Assembly (NCBI GenBank): GCA_038231395.1
Contig: JBBRLL010000013.1
Location: 1 to 64,000 of the forward strand
Reading direction: 5' to 3'
Length of the DNA stretch: 64,000 bases
DNA from: Stagnihabitans sp038231395
GTDB lineage: Bacteria > Pseudomonadota > Alphaproteobacteria > Rhodobacterales > Rhodobacteraceae
Shown piece after piece: positions 52,302 to 60,212 of the stretch. The notes beneath the pieces were generated by a model. It saw only the letters and a list, made by a program, of their open reading frames with translations. It searched no databases and was not told the DNA's origin. A program made the position numbers and the translations under genes. The number at the start of each line of letters is the position of its first letter. Within the stretch, counting starts at the first letter, position 1.

Positions 52302-53456
52302 TCAGCGCGGTGCAGGGTTAGGGTCAAAAACCGCGCCATCAAAGAAACGGTTGCGCAACAAAATCAGGCTGCCCTCGGTGGTGGTCACCTGTTCAGCCTG
52401 CGCCAGAATCCCCTCGGCCTTGTCCGACGCGCGCGGCATCGCGGCCCCGGTTCCGGCCAGATGCTGGCGGTAAAGATCGCTGCGGAAGACGGCGCGCGCC
52501 TTGATCTGGGCGGCGTCAGGGTCCAGCCCAAAGCGCCCGGCCAGCCGCGCCCCGATCCATGCCGCCTGACTGCGCCACGGGAAATTGGCCGCCCCATCGT
52601 GCAGGGTCATGAACTGCGCTGCCATCGCCTCATCCCCGTCCGGCCCAAGGATCATCCTTCCGGTCAAAGCCGGGTCAATCACTTCGGCGGCCACGCCCAG
52701 ATGATGTGGCGCTGCAAGCACCTCACTGGCGGTCAGCCGGTTCGCAGGGTCCGACAGCCAACGCCCCGCCCGCCACACAGACCGCATCAGGCGGCCGGCA
52801 AGGTCAGGTTCAGCCTCGCACCAGCCAGACCGCGTGGCCAGTACCTTTTCGGGAGCTTGGCTCCAGATCGACGATCCGGGCAACAGCAGCTTGGCGCCGG
52901 CCACACCAACCGCCTGACTGCCCCACGGCTCACCCACGCAAAAGCCGTCGATCTCATCCGCCAGCAGGGCCTGCGCCATCAAAGGTGGCGGCACCGTGTG
53001 GATCGAGACCTGAACGCCATGAGCCGCGCGCTCCAGCCAGTATTGCAGCAACTCTGCCTGCATGGAGAACGGAAACGGCACGCCAAACCGCAAGGGTCGA
53101 TCCAGCGCCACCAGTGCCCGCCCCGCGGCCATCGCATCGCCAAACGGCGCGTCAACCAAAGCTGCCACGGCTTTTGACAGGCCAAGGGTCTCACCATTCA
53201 GCGCCATCACCATCGGTGCCTCCAGCGGCACAGAACCGCCCCCAAGGCCCAAAGCCCGCGCCACCGGCACCACCGACAGCATTTGCGCTGCCACGACCTG
53301 CCCGAAATCCAGCATATCGCGTAACATCGACCAACTGGCAGCCCGCTTCAGCTGCAGATCCAGCCCTTCTTCCTCGGCAAAGCCAAGAACCTGCGCGATG
53401 ATCAGGGGAGCGGCATCAACCAGCGGGATATAGCCAACCTGAAGGGTGCTGGTCAC
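52302..53456 (-). CDS. nasS: Nitrate/nitrite sensor protein NasS
   Basis: 384-residue NrtA-like protein without signal peptide (it begins MTSTLQVGYIPLVDAAPLIIA), so a cytoplasmic sensor. Ligand-site segments parallel those of NrtA (SWSMLRDMLDFGQVVAAQML; GFCVGEPWGSQAVGVAG). In Paracoccus and Azotobacter NasS binds NasT and releases it when nitrate or nitrite binds. The start overlaps the nasT stop by ATGA, giving the two partners in balanced amounts. The paralogy with NrtA shows origin by duplication of the transporter protein. Confidence 0.92.
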   Translation of the reverse strand: MTSTLQVGYIPLVDAAPLIIAQVLGFAEEEGLDLQLKRAASWSMLRDMLDFGQVVAAQMLSVVPVARALGLGGGSVPLEAPMVMALNGETLGLSKAVAALVDAPFGDAMAAGRALVALDRPLRFGVPFPFSMQAELLQYWLERAAHGVQVSIHTVPPPLMAQALLADEIDGFCVGEPWGSQAVGVAGAKLLLPGSSIWSQAPEKVLATRSGWCEAEPDLAGRLMRSVWRAGRWLSDPANRLTASEVLAAPHHLGVAAEVIDPALTGRMILGPDGDEAMAAQFMTLHDGAANFPWRSQAAWIGARLAGRFGLDPDAAQIKARAVFRSDLYRQHLAGTGAAMPRASDKAEGILAQAEQVTTTEGSLILLRNRFFDGAVFDPNPAPR

Positions 53457-54037
53457 TTCAGCAACTCCGCTGCCGTCACCAAAGCCTGCGCCACATCGAC
53501 CACGCGCTTGCCCTGATCCATCGCCGCCTTGCGGATCAGCTGGTAGGCGGCAACCTCGTCCAAGCCCTTGGCACGCATCACAAACCCCTTGGCGCGGTCG
53601 ATGACCTTGCGCTCTTCCAGGGCGGCTTTGGTGGTGGCAAGTTCGGTGCGCATCCGGCTGAACAGGTGAAACCGCGCAATGGCCGCGTCGAGGATGGGCC
53701 TGATCCGCTCCGGTCGCATGCCATCGACCACGTAGGCTGAAACCCCGGCCTCTATCGCGGCACGGGTAATGCCGGGGTCAGATCGGTCAACGAACATCGC
53801 CACCGGGCGTTCCATGGCACCCGAGGCCAAAGTCAACTCCTCCAACACATCGCGCGACGGGCTGGCCACGTCGATCAGGACCACATCGGGACGAAGCTCG
53901 GCGATGCGCCGCGCCAGACCAGCCCCGTCCGACAAGACAGTGATCCGATAGTCCCCGGCCTCGGTCAGTGCATCAACGATCCGCAAAGCACGCTCACGGT
54001 CGCCTTCGACGATGATGATCGAAATATCGGAAGACAT
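53453..54037 (-). CDS. nasT: ANTAR-domain antiterminator NasT
   Basis: 194-residue regulator with a receiver-like N-terminal domain (SIIIVEGDRERALRIVDAL; VVLIDVASPSRD, where the usual phospho-acceptor aspartate region is kept) and a C-terminal ANTAR domain (LATTKAALEERKVIDRAKGFVMRAKGLDEVAAYQLIRKAAM). ANTAR proteins bind paired hexaloop hairpins in leader RNA and prevent terminator formation. The target is very likely the leader at 52052-52301. Transcribed first in the nitrate locus, coupled to nasS. The upstream 54038-54160 region should contain its promoter; no clear sigma-54 site was seen. Confidence 0.93.
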   Translation of the reverse strand: MSSDISIIIVEGDRERALRIVDALTEAGDYRITVLSDGAGLARRIAELRPDVVLIDVASPSRDVLEELTLASGAMERPVAMFVDRSDPGITRAAIEAGVSAYVVDGMRPERIRPILDAAIARFHLFSRMRTELATTKAALEERKVIDRAKGFVMRAKGLDEVAAYQLIRKAAMDQGKRVVDVAQALVTAAELLK

Positions 54038-54429
54038 TTTTCTCTTTGGCGGCCCTGGATGTTGTCGGCAGTGACAGTTGGACCGGATAGCGACACGCTG
54101 AAAGCGCTATCAAAGCCGCACTTTCAGGCGGTTTGGTCTAAATGATAGGCTCTTTAGGGCGAAAAAGGACGCCATGCTCAAAAATTCGGCATCAAAAGTC
54201 CCGCTGCCCGGAGCTAATGCGATTATGGCCTCTGGTTTCAGGGGATTGGACCTGTGCTGTCGCAAATTCCTCTGCCGACGGTCGGCACGGGGCGAAGTCA
54301 AAGCGCCCGGCCCCCGGTCTTCATCCCGCAAGCCCCGCCATCAGCGGCACCCGCAGCCTCTGCAACAACCATCACTTTTGCCCCGTTGTCAGCACCAGGG
54401 CGTTAGGCCCGACCCAACCGGCCGGGGTC

Positions 54430-54707
54430 TGACAGACCTGCAGTTGTGCGGCGATATCGGCCAGAGCTGCGGCGCGCAACACCAGCGTTCTGGGGCTGAT
54501 CTATGCCGCCAAGGCCGGTGTAGGGGTCGCAGCCCTGCCGATGTCGCTGGGCGATGTGGAGGCGGATCTGGTCTGCGTCATCGGCCCGGTTGCCGACCTG
54601 ACGCGCGCGTGGCGTATCCTGACCAGCGCCATACCAAGCGGGTTTCGGCCTTCTTCGACTTCATTCTGAAAGAAACCGAAGCGCTGCGCCCGATCCTGAT
54701 GGGATAG
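54430..54707 (+). pseudogene. LysR-family regulator remnant with a frameshift
   Basis: One frame reads NTSVLGLIYAAKAGVGVAAL, PMSLGDVEADLVCVIGPVAD and TRAWRILT, the end of the effector-binding domain of a LysR regulator. It then needs a shift near 54620-54640 into another frame to continue TKRVSAFFDFILKETEALRP and end at TAG 54707. No N-terminal helix-turn-helix is visible upstream. A single 177-codon frame covers the region but is a chance frame before its last 25 residues. So this is a decayed copy. Sequence 54038-54430 has no recognisable gene beyond nasT. Confidence 0.65.
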
Positions 54708-55104
54708 CTGAAAAGTTCAGGTCACCGTTGCCAATCCGTTGGTCTTGCCACCATGCGGCCGTTCATTCTTGCCCGCGTCAAAGCTCGTTGTGTGGCCGAT
54801 GCTGGCTTTGGTGGGCAAATTGCCATCACGGGAGTCGTCGTTTGACTTCAGCATGATAACTGCCCGGGACACGCACCATTGCACTCGCCGAATGCAGAAA
54901 CGGCCAGCTGCCATGTAGGTCGAGGCAGAAGCAGTGTGGATCGCCTATACACCGGACCCTTCCAAACTGCGCGTCCCGATGGCCCTTCCATCAGGCACAT
55001 TGGTTTGCGTAATTGCGCTTTTCATGGGGGCGTAAAATTATGGATACTAGGTGTTCAGTCCCGGCATCCGCCTATGGCGCACTGGCCCCGGTCTACCCCG
55101 TCGT
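54708..55104. other. Gap without a convincing gene
   Basis: A minus-strand frame at 54717-54914 (65 codons; inner start MLKSNDDSRDGNLP) is open but has no family likeness or clear ribosome binding site. The remainder is mixed, AT-richer DNA consistent with eroded sequence next to the LysR remnant. Nothing else was found. Confidence 0.45.
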
Positions 55105-56547
55105 TTACCCCTTGGCCCCTTGGCCCCGCGCATAGACATCGTCGTAGCGGATGATGTCGTCTTCGCCCAGATAGATGCCGGTTTGCACCTCAATCAGGAT
55201 CATCGTCACCTTTCCCGGGTTTTCCATCCGGTGCATCGCCCCCAACGGGATGTAGATTGACTGGTTCTCGGTCAACAACTGCACTGTGCCGTTGACGGTC
55301 ACCCGCGCGGTGCCAGCCACCACAATCCAGTGTTCCGAGCGGTGGACATGGCTTTGCAGCGACAAGGCAGCACCCGGATGCACCACAATGCGTTTCACCT
55401 GAAAGCGGTCGGCGAGAACAAGCGTCTCAAACCAGCCCCACGGCCGGTGATCGCGCGGAAAGGTTTCGGCCTGACGGACGCCTTTGGCTTTCAGCCGGGT
55501 CACCGCTTCTTTCACGTCCTGCGCCCTCGATTTGTCCGCAACCAGAACCGCATCGGCCATTGCCACCACGATCAGGTTGTCCAGCCCGATGCCAACCAAC
55601 TCCAACCCGTCGGTTTCTGACCGCAGCAGGCTGCTATGGCTGTCAATTGCTGTGACGTGGCCATGCGTCACCATGCCGTCGGCATCCGGCCCGCTTTCCC
55701 GCCAGACCGAGGCCCAGTCGCCCAGGTCCGACCAATCCTCGCCAAATGGCACGACTTGCAGGTTGGTGGCACGCTCCATGACCGCATAGTCGATTGAGAT
55801 CGCTTCCGCCCCGGCCCAGGGACCTGCCGCCAGCCGCAAAAAGCCAAGATCGCTGGCCGCCTGATCCACCGAACGGCGCACCGGGTCCATCAGATGTGAT
55901 GCATGCTTCTCGAATGCCGCCAACGCGGTCTTGACTGACAAGAGGAAAATCCCCGCGTTCCACAAAAAGCGGTCATCGGCCAGCATCTCTTCGGCCCGGT
56001 CCGCTTTCGGCTTTTCCACAAAGCGTTTCAGGTCAATCGGTTGGGGCTTTGCACCCACTGGCCGATGCGCCATTTCCAGCCAGCCATAACCCGTCTCGGC
56101 CCGAGTCGGACGGATGCCGAAGGTCACGATCCGCCCCGCTTCGGCAGCAGGCACCCCGGCCCGCACCGCAGCCCCAAACGCCGCCCGGTCTGGCACCAAC
56201 TGGTCCGACGGCATCACCAGAATCATCGCCTCCGGCTCGGTTGCCGCCAGATGCAACACGGCAGCCAGAATGGCGGGCGCAGTGTTGCGTGCCGAAGGTT
56301 CTATCAGAATGGAGCCGGGGTCGATGCCAATCTCTGCCAACTGCTCTGTTACAATGAAGCGGAAGTCAGAGTTGGTGACGATCGCCGGTTTGGCCACATC
56401 CGGTCCGGATATCCGCCGCGCCGCCGCTTGGAACAGCGTCTCGGTCCCCGTCAAGGCGGCGAACTGCTTGGGGAAACTTTTGCGCGACAGGGGCCAAAGC
56501 CGCGTGCCGGCGCCACCGCACAAGAGGACCGGATGGATCATTGGCAT
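55105..56547 (-). CDS. manC: Mannose-1-phosphate guanylyltransferase / mannose-6-phosphate isomerase
   Basis: 480-residue bifunctional enzyme (CpsB/AlgA type) making GDP-mannose for polysaccharide. The N-terminal nucleotidyltransferase has VLLCGGAGTRLWPLSRKSFPKQF, MILVMPSDQLV, and the sugar-site FVEKPKADRA. The C-terminal cupin isomerase domain has the signature RPWGWFE, LSLQSHVHRSEHWIVVAGTARV and YIPLGAMHRMENPG. The start at 56547 (MPMIHPVLLCGG) is used; the frame is open 22 codons further but that part is not family-like. No other polysaccharide genes are near. Confidence 0.93.
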   Translation of the reverse strand: MPMIHPVLLCGGAGTRLWPLSRKSFPKQFAALTGTETLFQAAARRISGPDVAKPAIVTNSDFRFIVTEQLAEIGIDPGSILIEPSARNTAPAILAAVLHLAATEPEAMILVMPSDQLVPDRAAFGAAVRAGVPAAEAGRIVTFGIRPTRAETGYGWLEMAHRPVGAKPQPIDLKRFVEKPKADRAEEMLADDRFLWNAGIFLLSVKTALAAFEKHASHLMDPVRRSVDQAASDLGFLRLAAGPWAGAEAISIDYAVMERATNLQVVPFGEDWSDLGDWASVWRESGPDADGMVTHGHVTAIDSHSSLLRSETDGLELVGIGLDNLIVVAMADAVLVADKSRAQDVKEAVTRLKAKGVRQAETFPRDHRPWGWFETLVLADRFQVKRIVVHPGAALSLQSHVHRSEHWIVVAGTARVTVNGTVQLLTENQSIYIPLGAMHRMENPGKVTMILIEVQTGIYLGEDDIIRYDDVYARGQGAKG

Positions 56548-56787
56548 TTCGGAACGGCCTCCCTTGAACGGAACTGCGCACTGGCGAAACTTGTGGCTGT
56601 TCCGGGTTGGCATGGCAAGATCAGAACACTTGCACTGGACTGCGAAGGCTTACGCCGGAAAATCCATCCCGAAATCGTTTTGCGCATTGTCGCCGAAAAA
56701 ATTATTGGCGCCAGCTCAGGTGCAGATGCAGCCCGCAACTTTGAGGGCGAGTTACGCAACGCGGGGCCTTTCAAAAGCACGGCCTTC

Positions 56788-56823
56788 AAAAAGCAAAACG
56801 GCCCGCCAATTTGACGAGCCGTT
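56788..56823 (-). terminator. Rho-independent terminator closing the CCUCCUCCC RNA array
   Basis: On the minus strand AACGGC and GCCGTT pair (56818-56823 with 56797-56802), with further weak pairing inside, followed by TTTTGCTTTTT. It lies 14 bases beyond the last RNA hairpin pair and before the manC promoter region. Confidence 0.75.
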
Positions 56824-56836
56824 CAAAAGGAAGGGT

Positions 56837-56902
56837 GCGGCGACCTCAGGGAGGAGGTTGAGATCGCCGCTGGTCCGAAGGCCCAGGGAGGAGGAGAGGG
56901 CC
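56837..56902 (-). ncRNA. CcsR-type small RNA (copy 4)
   Basis: Two hairpins on the minus strand. The first (56902-56880) pairs GGCCC with GGGCC around a loop containing CCTCCTCCC. The second (56870-56837) has a 12-bp stem with one mismatch and the loop ACCTCCTCCC. Layout and loop match the CcsR (cuckoo) RNAs of Rhodobacter sphaeroides, which are cut out of the DUF1127 transcript. This copy is about 230 bases from copy 3, further apart than the others, and is followed by the terminator. Confidence 0.8.
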
Positions 56903-57135
56903 CACGCACGCCGTTGAAGCTTACGCTTCGAATTTCATGGCAACACCTGAACAGTTCGGTGCGACCTCTATCAGCCTTTCCGGCAAAGTCCCGGATCCAG
57001 CTATCTCCCTCAGCAAATAGTGCGACGAGCCGGATCGTCAAGTCTTCAGGCAAGGTCAGGGACGACTCTATCTGAAAACCTTTTTGACGACCTCGGGGAC
57101 GCTCGTTTCTTGGTTGGGTTTCTGCCCCAATAAGC

Positions 57136-57202
57136 GCGGCGGTGTCCGGGGAGGAGGTCGGGCACCGCCGCTTTTGCCATCACCCGGGGAGGAGATCGGG
57201 GT
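57136..57202 (-). ncRNA. CcsR-type small RNA (copy 3)
   Basis: Two hairpins on the minus strand. The first (57202-57182) is the weakest, CCCG/CGGG, and its loop is variant (ATCTCCTCCC in place of ACCTCCTCCC). The second (57171-57136) is the strongest of the array: a 13-bp stem with one G-U pair, GCGGC-GGTG... closing the loop ACCTCCTCCC. Confidence 0.75.
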
Positions 57203-57219
57203 CCGGCGACGTTTTGGCA

Positions 57220-57287
57220 GCGCCCTCAGGGAGGAGGTTGAGAGCGCCGCCGGTCCTTTGGCCCAGGGAGGAGGAGAGGGCCACCGG
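57220..57287 (-). ncRNA. CcsR-type small RNA (copy 2)
   Basis: Two hairpins on the minus strand. The first (57282-57260) pairs GGCCC/GGGCC, with outer CCGGT/ACCGG pairs, and has CCTCCTCCC in its loop; it is nearly identical to the first hairpin of copy 4. The second (57247-57220) is a 9-bp stem with one mismatch and the loop ACCTCCTCCC, again close to copy 4, so copies 2 and 4 look like a recent duplication. Confidence 0.8.
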
Positions 57288-57332
57288 ATGTTTCAGAACA
57301 GCTGAAGTGTTATCAAACTTGCCGTTCCGTCT

Positions 57333-57349
57333 GGCGGGATCAGCCCGCC
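57333..57349 (-). promoter_or_regulatory. Spacer hairpin between RNA copies 1 and 2
   Basis: GGCGGG-N5-CCCGCC forms a perfect 6-bp stem in the spacer. It lacks the CCTCCTCCC loop and may guide processing or partly end transcription. Confidence 0.4.
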
Positions 57350-57360
57350 GTTGTAGAAAA

Positions 57361-57429
57361 GCGACGACACCAGGGAGGAGGACAGTGTCGCCGCACTTGA
57401 CCCATAGCCCGCAGGGAGGAGGTTGCGGG
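57361..57429 (-). ncRNA. CcsR-type small RNA (copy 1)
   Basis: Two hairpins on the minus strand directly after the DUF1127 stop codon. The first (57429-57408) is CCCGCA/TGCGGG closing the loop ACCTCCTCCC. The second (57394-57361) pairs CGACAC/GTGTCG with outer GCG/CGC around a loop that contains CCTCCTCCC. Only 11 bases separate it from the protein gene, so the RNA must be cut from the shared transcript. Confidence 0.8.
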
Positions 57430-57440
57430 GCAGGGCAAGA

Positions 57441-57656
57441 TTAAACCTGATACGCAGCCTCACGGGCCACATCGGCGATGGTCAAACGGCTCAGGCCCAG
57501 ATCGGCCAGATCACGGTCAGACAGGCCCTGAAGTTCGAACAGCGTCTGATTGTAGACGCGGCGACGCTCCATCACGTCCTTCAAGACCTTCACAACTGCG
57601 AAGAAACGATCAGAAAAGCTCACATGAGCCGAGCGGGAAGAGTTTACATATGCCAT
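57441..57656 (-). CDS. DUF1127 protein, CcaF1-like host gene of the RNA array
   Basis: 71-residue protein beginning MAYVNSSRSAHVSFSDRFF, with the DUF1127 motif at the C-terminus (LFELQGLSDRDLADLGLSRLTIADVAREAA). In Rhodobacter sphaeroides the equivalent small protein (RSP_6037, CcaF1) binds RNA and influences sRNA maturation, and is co-transcribed with CcsR1-4 under stress sigma factors RpoHI/RpoHII. Here the same arrangement is visible: four two-hairpin RNAs and a terminator follow on the same strand. The start at 57656 follows GAGG at seven bases; the frame extends four codons upstream. A heat-shock type promoter was not identified with certainty. Confidence 0.88.
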   Translation of the reverse strand: MAYVNSSRSAHVSFSDRFFAVVKVLKDVMERRRVYNQTLFELQGLSDRDLADLGLSRLTIADVAREAAYQV

Positions 57657-57925
57657 TTTAAGCCTCACATTTTGTCATTGGCGGCGTCTGGTTTCGAAGC
57701 CTTCTCACCAGGTCCGTCGCTGTTAGGGCAAACATGATCCAAATGCTGCGCTTGCACAATGCCCCGTGACTCAATGCTGCCATGCAGCAGATGCATGGCT
57801 TGCGGTCACAAAATCTTCAAGTTAATCAAGATATTCGCTGAATTTTTGAGCATCTGGTCAACACGCCCTTGCCCTTTGCCACAAAGCGGAACACCCTGCC
57901 TAAGGCTTTGGCAGAGGAGAAGAAA

Positions 57926-59014
57926 ATGTCCCCTTCACGCGAAGATGTGATTGCGCTGCTTGCCAAGGTTCCGACCCCGGGTGGTGGGAATCTGGTGAGC
58001 GATGATCTGATCAGGGCCCTGACGATTGAGAGCGGTATTGTGCGATTCGTGATCGAAGCGCCCACACCCGCTCAGGCCCGCGGCCTTTCCGCCGCTCATC
58101 AGGCGGCAGAAACCGCATTGCGCGCGCTGCCCGGCGTCATAAACGTGCAGGCGGTGATGACTGCGCATGGGCCATCGGCCAAACAAGCGGCCCCCGCCGC
58201 GGAACCGCCTTCGTTGAAGATCGGCGGCCATCCGCCGCCGCATCAGGGCGGTCCGCAGCGCGTCTCTGGCATTGACCGGATTATCGCGGTGGCGTCCGGC
58301 AAAGGGGGTGTGGGCAAATCGACCGTCGCCTCCAACCTCGCGGTGGCTTTGGCCCGTCTTGGGCGGCGGGTCGGTTTGCTGGACGCTGACATCTACGGTC
58401 CAAGCCAGCCACGGATGATGGGCGTGTCCAAACGCCCCGCATCACCCGATGGCAAGATCATTGAGCCTCTGGTGGCGCATGGTGTGACCATGATGTCGAT
58501 CGGGCTGATGCTGAAAGAAGATGAGGCTGTGATCTGGCGCGGGCCGATGTTGATGGGCGCGTTGCAACAGCTGATCAATCAGGTGGCCTGGGGCAAGTTG
58601 GATGTTCTGGTGATCGACCTGCCGCCGGGCACCGGTGATGTGCAACTGACCTTGGCACAGCGCACGCATCTGACCGGGGCGCTGGTGGTGTCAACCCCGC
58701 AAGACGTGGCTTTGCTGGATGCGCGCAAGGCGCTGGACATGTTCGCCAAGCTCAAAGTGCCGGTTCTGGGGCTGATCGAGAACATGTCGACCTATACTTG
58801 CCCGAACTGCGGGCATGAGGCGCATATCTTCGGCCATGGCGGTGTTGCTGCCGAGGCGTTGAAGCTGGACCTGCCGTTTTTGGGCGAGTTGCCGCTGAAC
58901 CTTGATATCCGGGTGGCGGGTGACGCAGGCGTTCCGATTGCCGCCACCGACAGCCCCCTTGCCGAGCCGTATATGCGGTTGGCGCGACGCTTGATTGATG
59001 GCGGGATGAGTTGA
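57926..59014 (+). CDS. mrp: Mrp/NBP35 family iron-sulfur carrier ATPase
   Basis: 362-residue P-loop ATPase (ApbC/Mrp) that carries and transfers Fe-S clusters. An N-terminal MIP18-like domain (SREDVIALLAKVPTPGGGNLVSD) precedes the deviant Walker A ASGKGGVGKST, DADIYGPSQPRM, LVIDLPPGTGD, and a C-terminal CxxC (YTCPNCGHEAHIF) that holds the bridging cluster. The ATG at 57926 follows GAGGAG; the frame runs 19 codons further upstream from a TTG. After the stop a stem GGCCT/AGGCC and a broad AT-rich gap lead to the dcw operon. Confidence 0.93.
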   Translation: MSPSREDVIALLAKVPTPGGGNLVSDDLIRALTIESGIVRFVIEAPTPAQARGLSAAHQAAETALRALPGVINVQAVMTAHGPSAKQAAPAAEPPSLKIGGHPPPHQGGPQRVSGIDRIIAVASGKGGVGKSTVASNLAVALARLGRRVGLLDADIYGPSQPRMMGVSKRPASPDGKIIEPLVAHGVTMMSIGLMLKEDEAVIWRGPMLMGALQQLINQVAWGKLDVLVIDLPPGTGDVQLTLAQRTHLTGALVVSTPQDVALLDARKALDMFAKLKVPVLGLIENMSTYTCPNCGHEAHIFGHGGVAAEALKLDLPFLGELPLNLDIRVAGDAGVPIAATDSPLAEPYMRLARRLIDGGMS

Positions 59015-59376
59015 GCTAACGGGACCACGGCCTCGACGGTAGGCCGCGACCTGTTCCCATTTGCCAGCGCGGTCCCACAGTGACGATGAAACGCAAAGTC
59101 CCGGCCGGCAGTTTTCAAATGACATTCCCGATGATGGCGGATCACAACCCCGTCTCGCGCCCTCACGCCGGGGTGATTCGCGGCGGAATTTCTTAAAACG
59201 GCATCCAATCCCTGCAAATCAAGACTGGTGTCGAATTTTCGGCCAATATTTCTGAAAATTCACCCACCAACTATATCCTAAATATAGCGGAAATATTCCA
59301 AGGCACCCACTACCTATGGGGCGTCTTCTACAAGATGTTGCCCCGTGATCCCTCCTGGAACAAGAAGTGGGGCGAT
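59015..59376. other. AT-rich intergenic region ahead of the dcw leader
   Basis: No gene. Compared with flanking DNA it is AT-rich (for example AACTATATCCTAAATATAGC near 59268). It probably contains upstream promoter and MraZ-linked control sequences for the division cluster. Confidence 0.5.
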
Positions 59377-59422
59377 TTCCCTAGAATTCCCTTGAAATGG
59401 TGTGAATTCCCATTCATACATA
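59377..59422 (+). promoter_or_regulatory. dcw promoter with phased TTCCC repeats (possible MraZ boxes)
   Basis: TTCCC occurs at 59377, 59387 and 59407, that is with 10- and 20-base spacing, the phase of MraZ boxes (TGGGN every 10 bases) read on the opposite strand with some decay. TTGAAA at 59392-59397 and CATACA/TACATA at 59415-59422 can serve as -35 and -10, giving a start near 59428. Confidence 0.45.
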
Positions 59423-59427
59423 GTTGC

Positions 59428-59644
59428 AAGAGACGGGCAGCACGACAGGGCAGACGACAAGCCCAAATAAAAAGAGCCAGAGGCAGGTTCATACAGGTTG
59501 CCCCCTCTACAAAAAGACAAGTGAATCCGGCGCGCGGCGCGAGCAGACGTCTCCCCCAAGACGGCGCGCGAAGCTGGACGCCCAGCGATGGGACAGACGG
59601 CGGACCCGGCAGTGGCAGCAGCAGGGTCCGCCGTATTTTATTTT
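59428..59644 (+). ncRNA. UpsM-like small RNA from the mraZ 5' leader
   Basis: From the inferred start near 59428 a transcript of about 215 bases would end at the strong terminator at 59597-59644, 40 bases before mraZ. In Rhodobacter sphaeroides the abundant sRNA UpsM (about 206 nt) is formed in just this way by partial termination upstream of mraZ. The stretch has no coding potential of its own. The 5' end is a guess from promoter-like elements. Confidence 0.65.
59597..59644 (+). terminator. Strong intrinsic terminator ahead of mraZ
   Basis: ACGGCGGACCC (59597-59607) pairs perfectly with GGGTCCGCCGT (59624-59634), an 11-bp stem, followed by ATTTTATTTT. Since all division genes lie downstream, it must be leaky or regulated, unless another promoter lies in the 40 bases before mraZ. 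Confidence 0.85.
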
Positions 59645-59683
59645 GCGTCCAAATTTGGGCGAAACTAAGGAGGCCGTGAGGCA

Positions 59684-60202
59684 GTGTTTACCGGGGCGTT
59701 CATGAGCGACTACTACCCAAAGGTAGACGCCAAGGGCCGCGTAACCTTGCCTGCGCAATTCCGATCCGTCTTCCAGCATGTTGACGCGCCCGCCGAAGGT
59801 GCCGGGTTCCAGATGCTTCTGGTCTATGGCGATACTGCCCGCCAATATGTCGAAGGTTTCACCATGGCCGGGGCTGCGGATCTGGATCGCCGCATCTCGC
59901 AACTTGGCATGGGCACCGACGAATACGAACTTGCCAGCGCCATTTATTACGAACAATCGATTCTGGTTGAAACCGACAAAGAGGGCCGGTTCTCTCCTCC
60001 GCCGCAGGTCCGCGAGAAGTTGGGCCTGCCGAAGGAAGAGGTCGAAGTGGCCTTTATCGGCTCCAAAAGCAGTTTCCGGCTGTGGCGCGCCGACACGTTC
60101 CGGTCTGTGCGCAAGGCCGAAATCGCGGCCATGGAGGCGCAAAAGCTGATCGTCGATGGCAAGCGCCGGGATGCACGGTCGTTGTTGCAAAGCACGATCT
60201 GA
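59684..60202 (+). CDS. mraZ: Division/cell wall cluster regulator MraZ
   Basis: 172-residue AbrB-fold DNA-binding protein, first gene of the dcw cluster. Two DxxR-type motifs are seen (VDAKGRVTLPAQFR, about residue 14; and TDKEGRFSPPPQVREKLG). The GTG start at 59684 is chosen because AAGGAGG ends ten bases before it and it restores the conserved MF-x-GAF opening; the ATG at 59702 would be too far from the binding site. MraZ represses the dcw promoter through repeated TGGGN boxes. It is overlapped by no gene and rsmH follows within 11 bases. Confidence 0.92.
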   Translation: MFTGAFMSDYYPKVDAKGRVTLPAQFRSVFQHVDAPAEGAGFQMLLVYGDTARQYVEGFTMAGAADLDRRISQLGMGTDEYELASAIYYEQSILVETDKEGRFSPPPQVREKLGLPKEEVEVAFIGSKSSFRLWRADTFRSVRKAEIAAMEAQKLIVDGKRRDARSLLQSTI

Positions 60203-60212
60203 GGGGGCTGAC

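Noticed and set aside
54174..54707. 177-residue protein next to nasT
   Set aside because: Most of the chain is low-complexity and unlike any family; only the last 25 residues match LysR, and the adjoining LysR part lies in another frame.
54717..54914. 65-codon minus-strand small protein
   Set aside because: No convincing ribosome binding site or family likeness, and it sits in eroded intergenic DNA.
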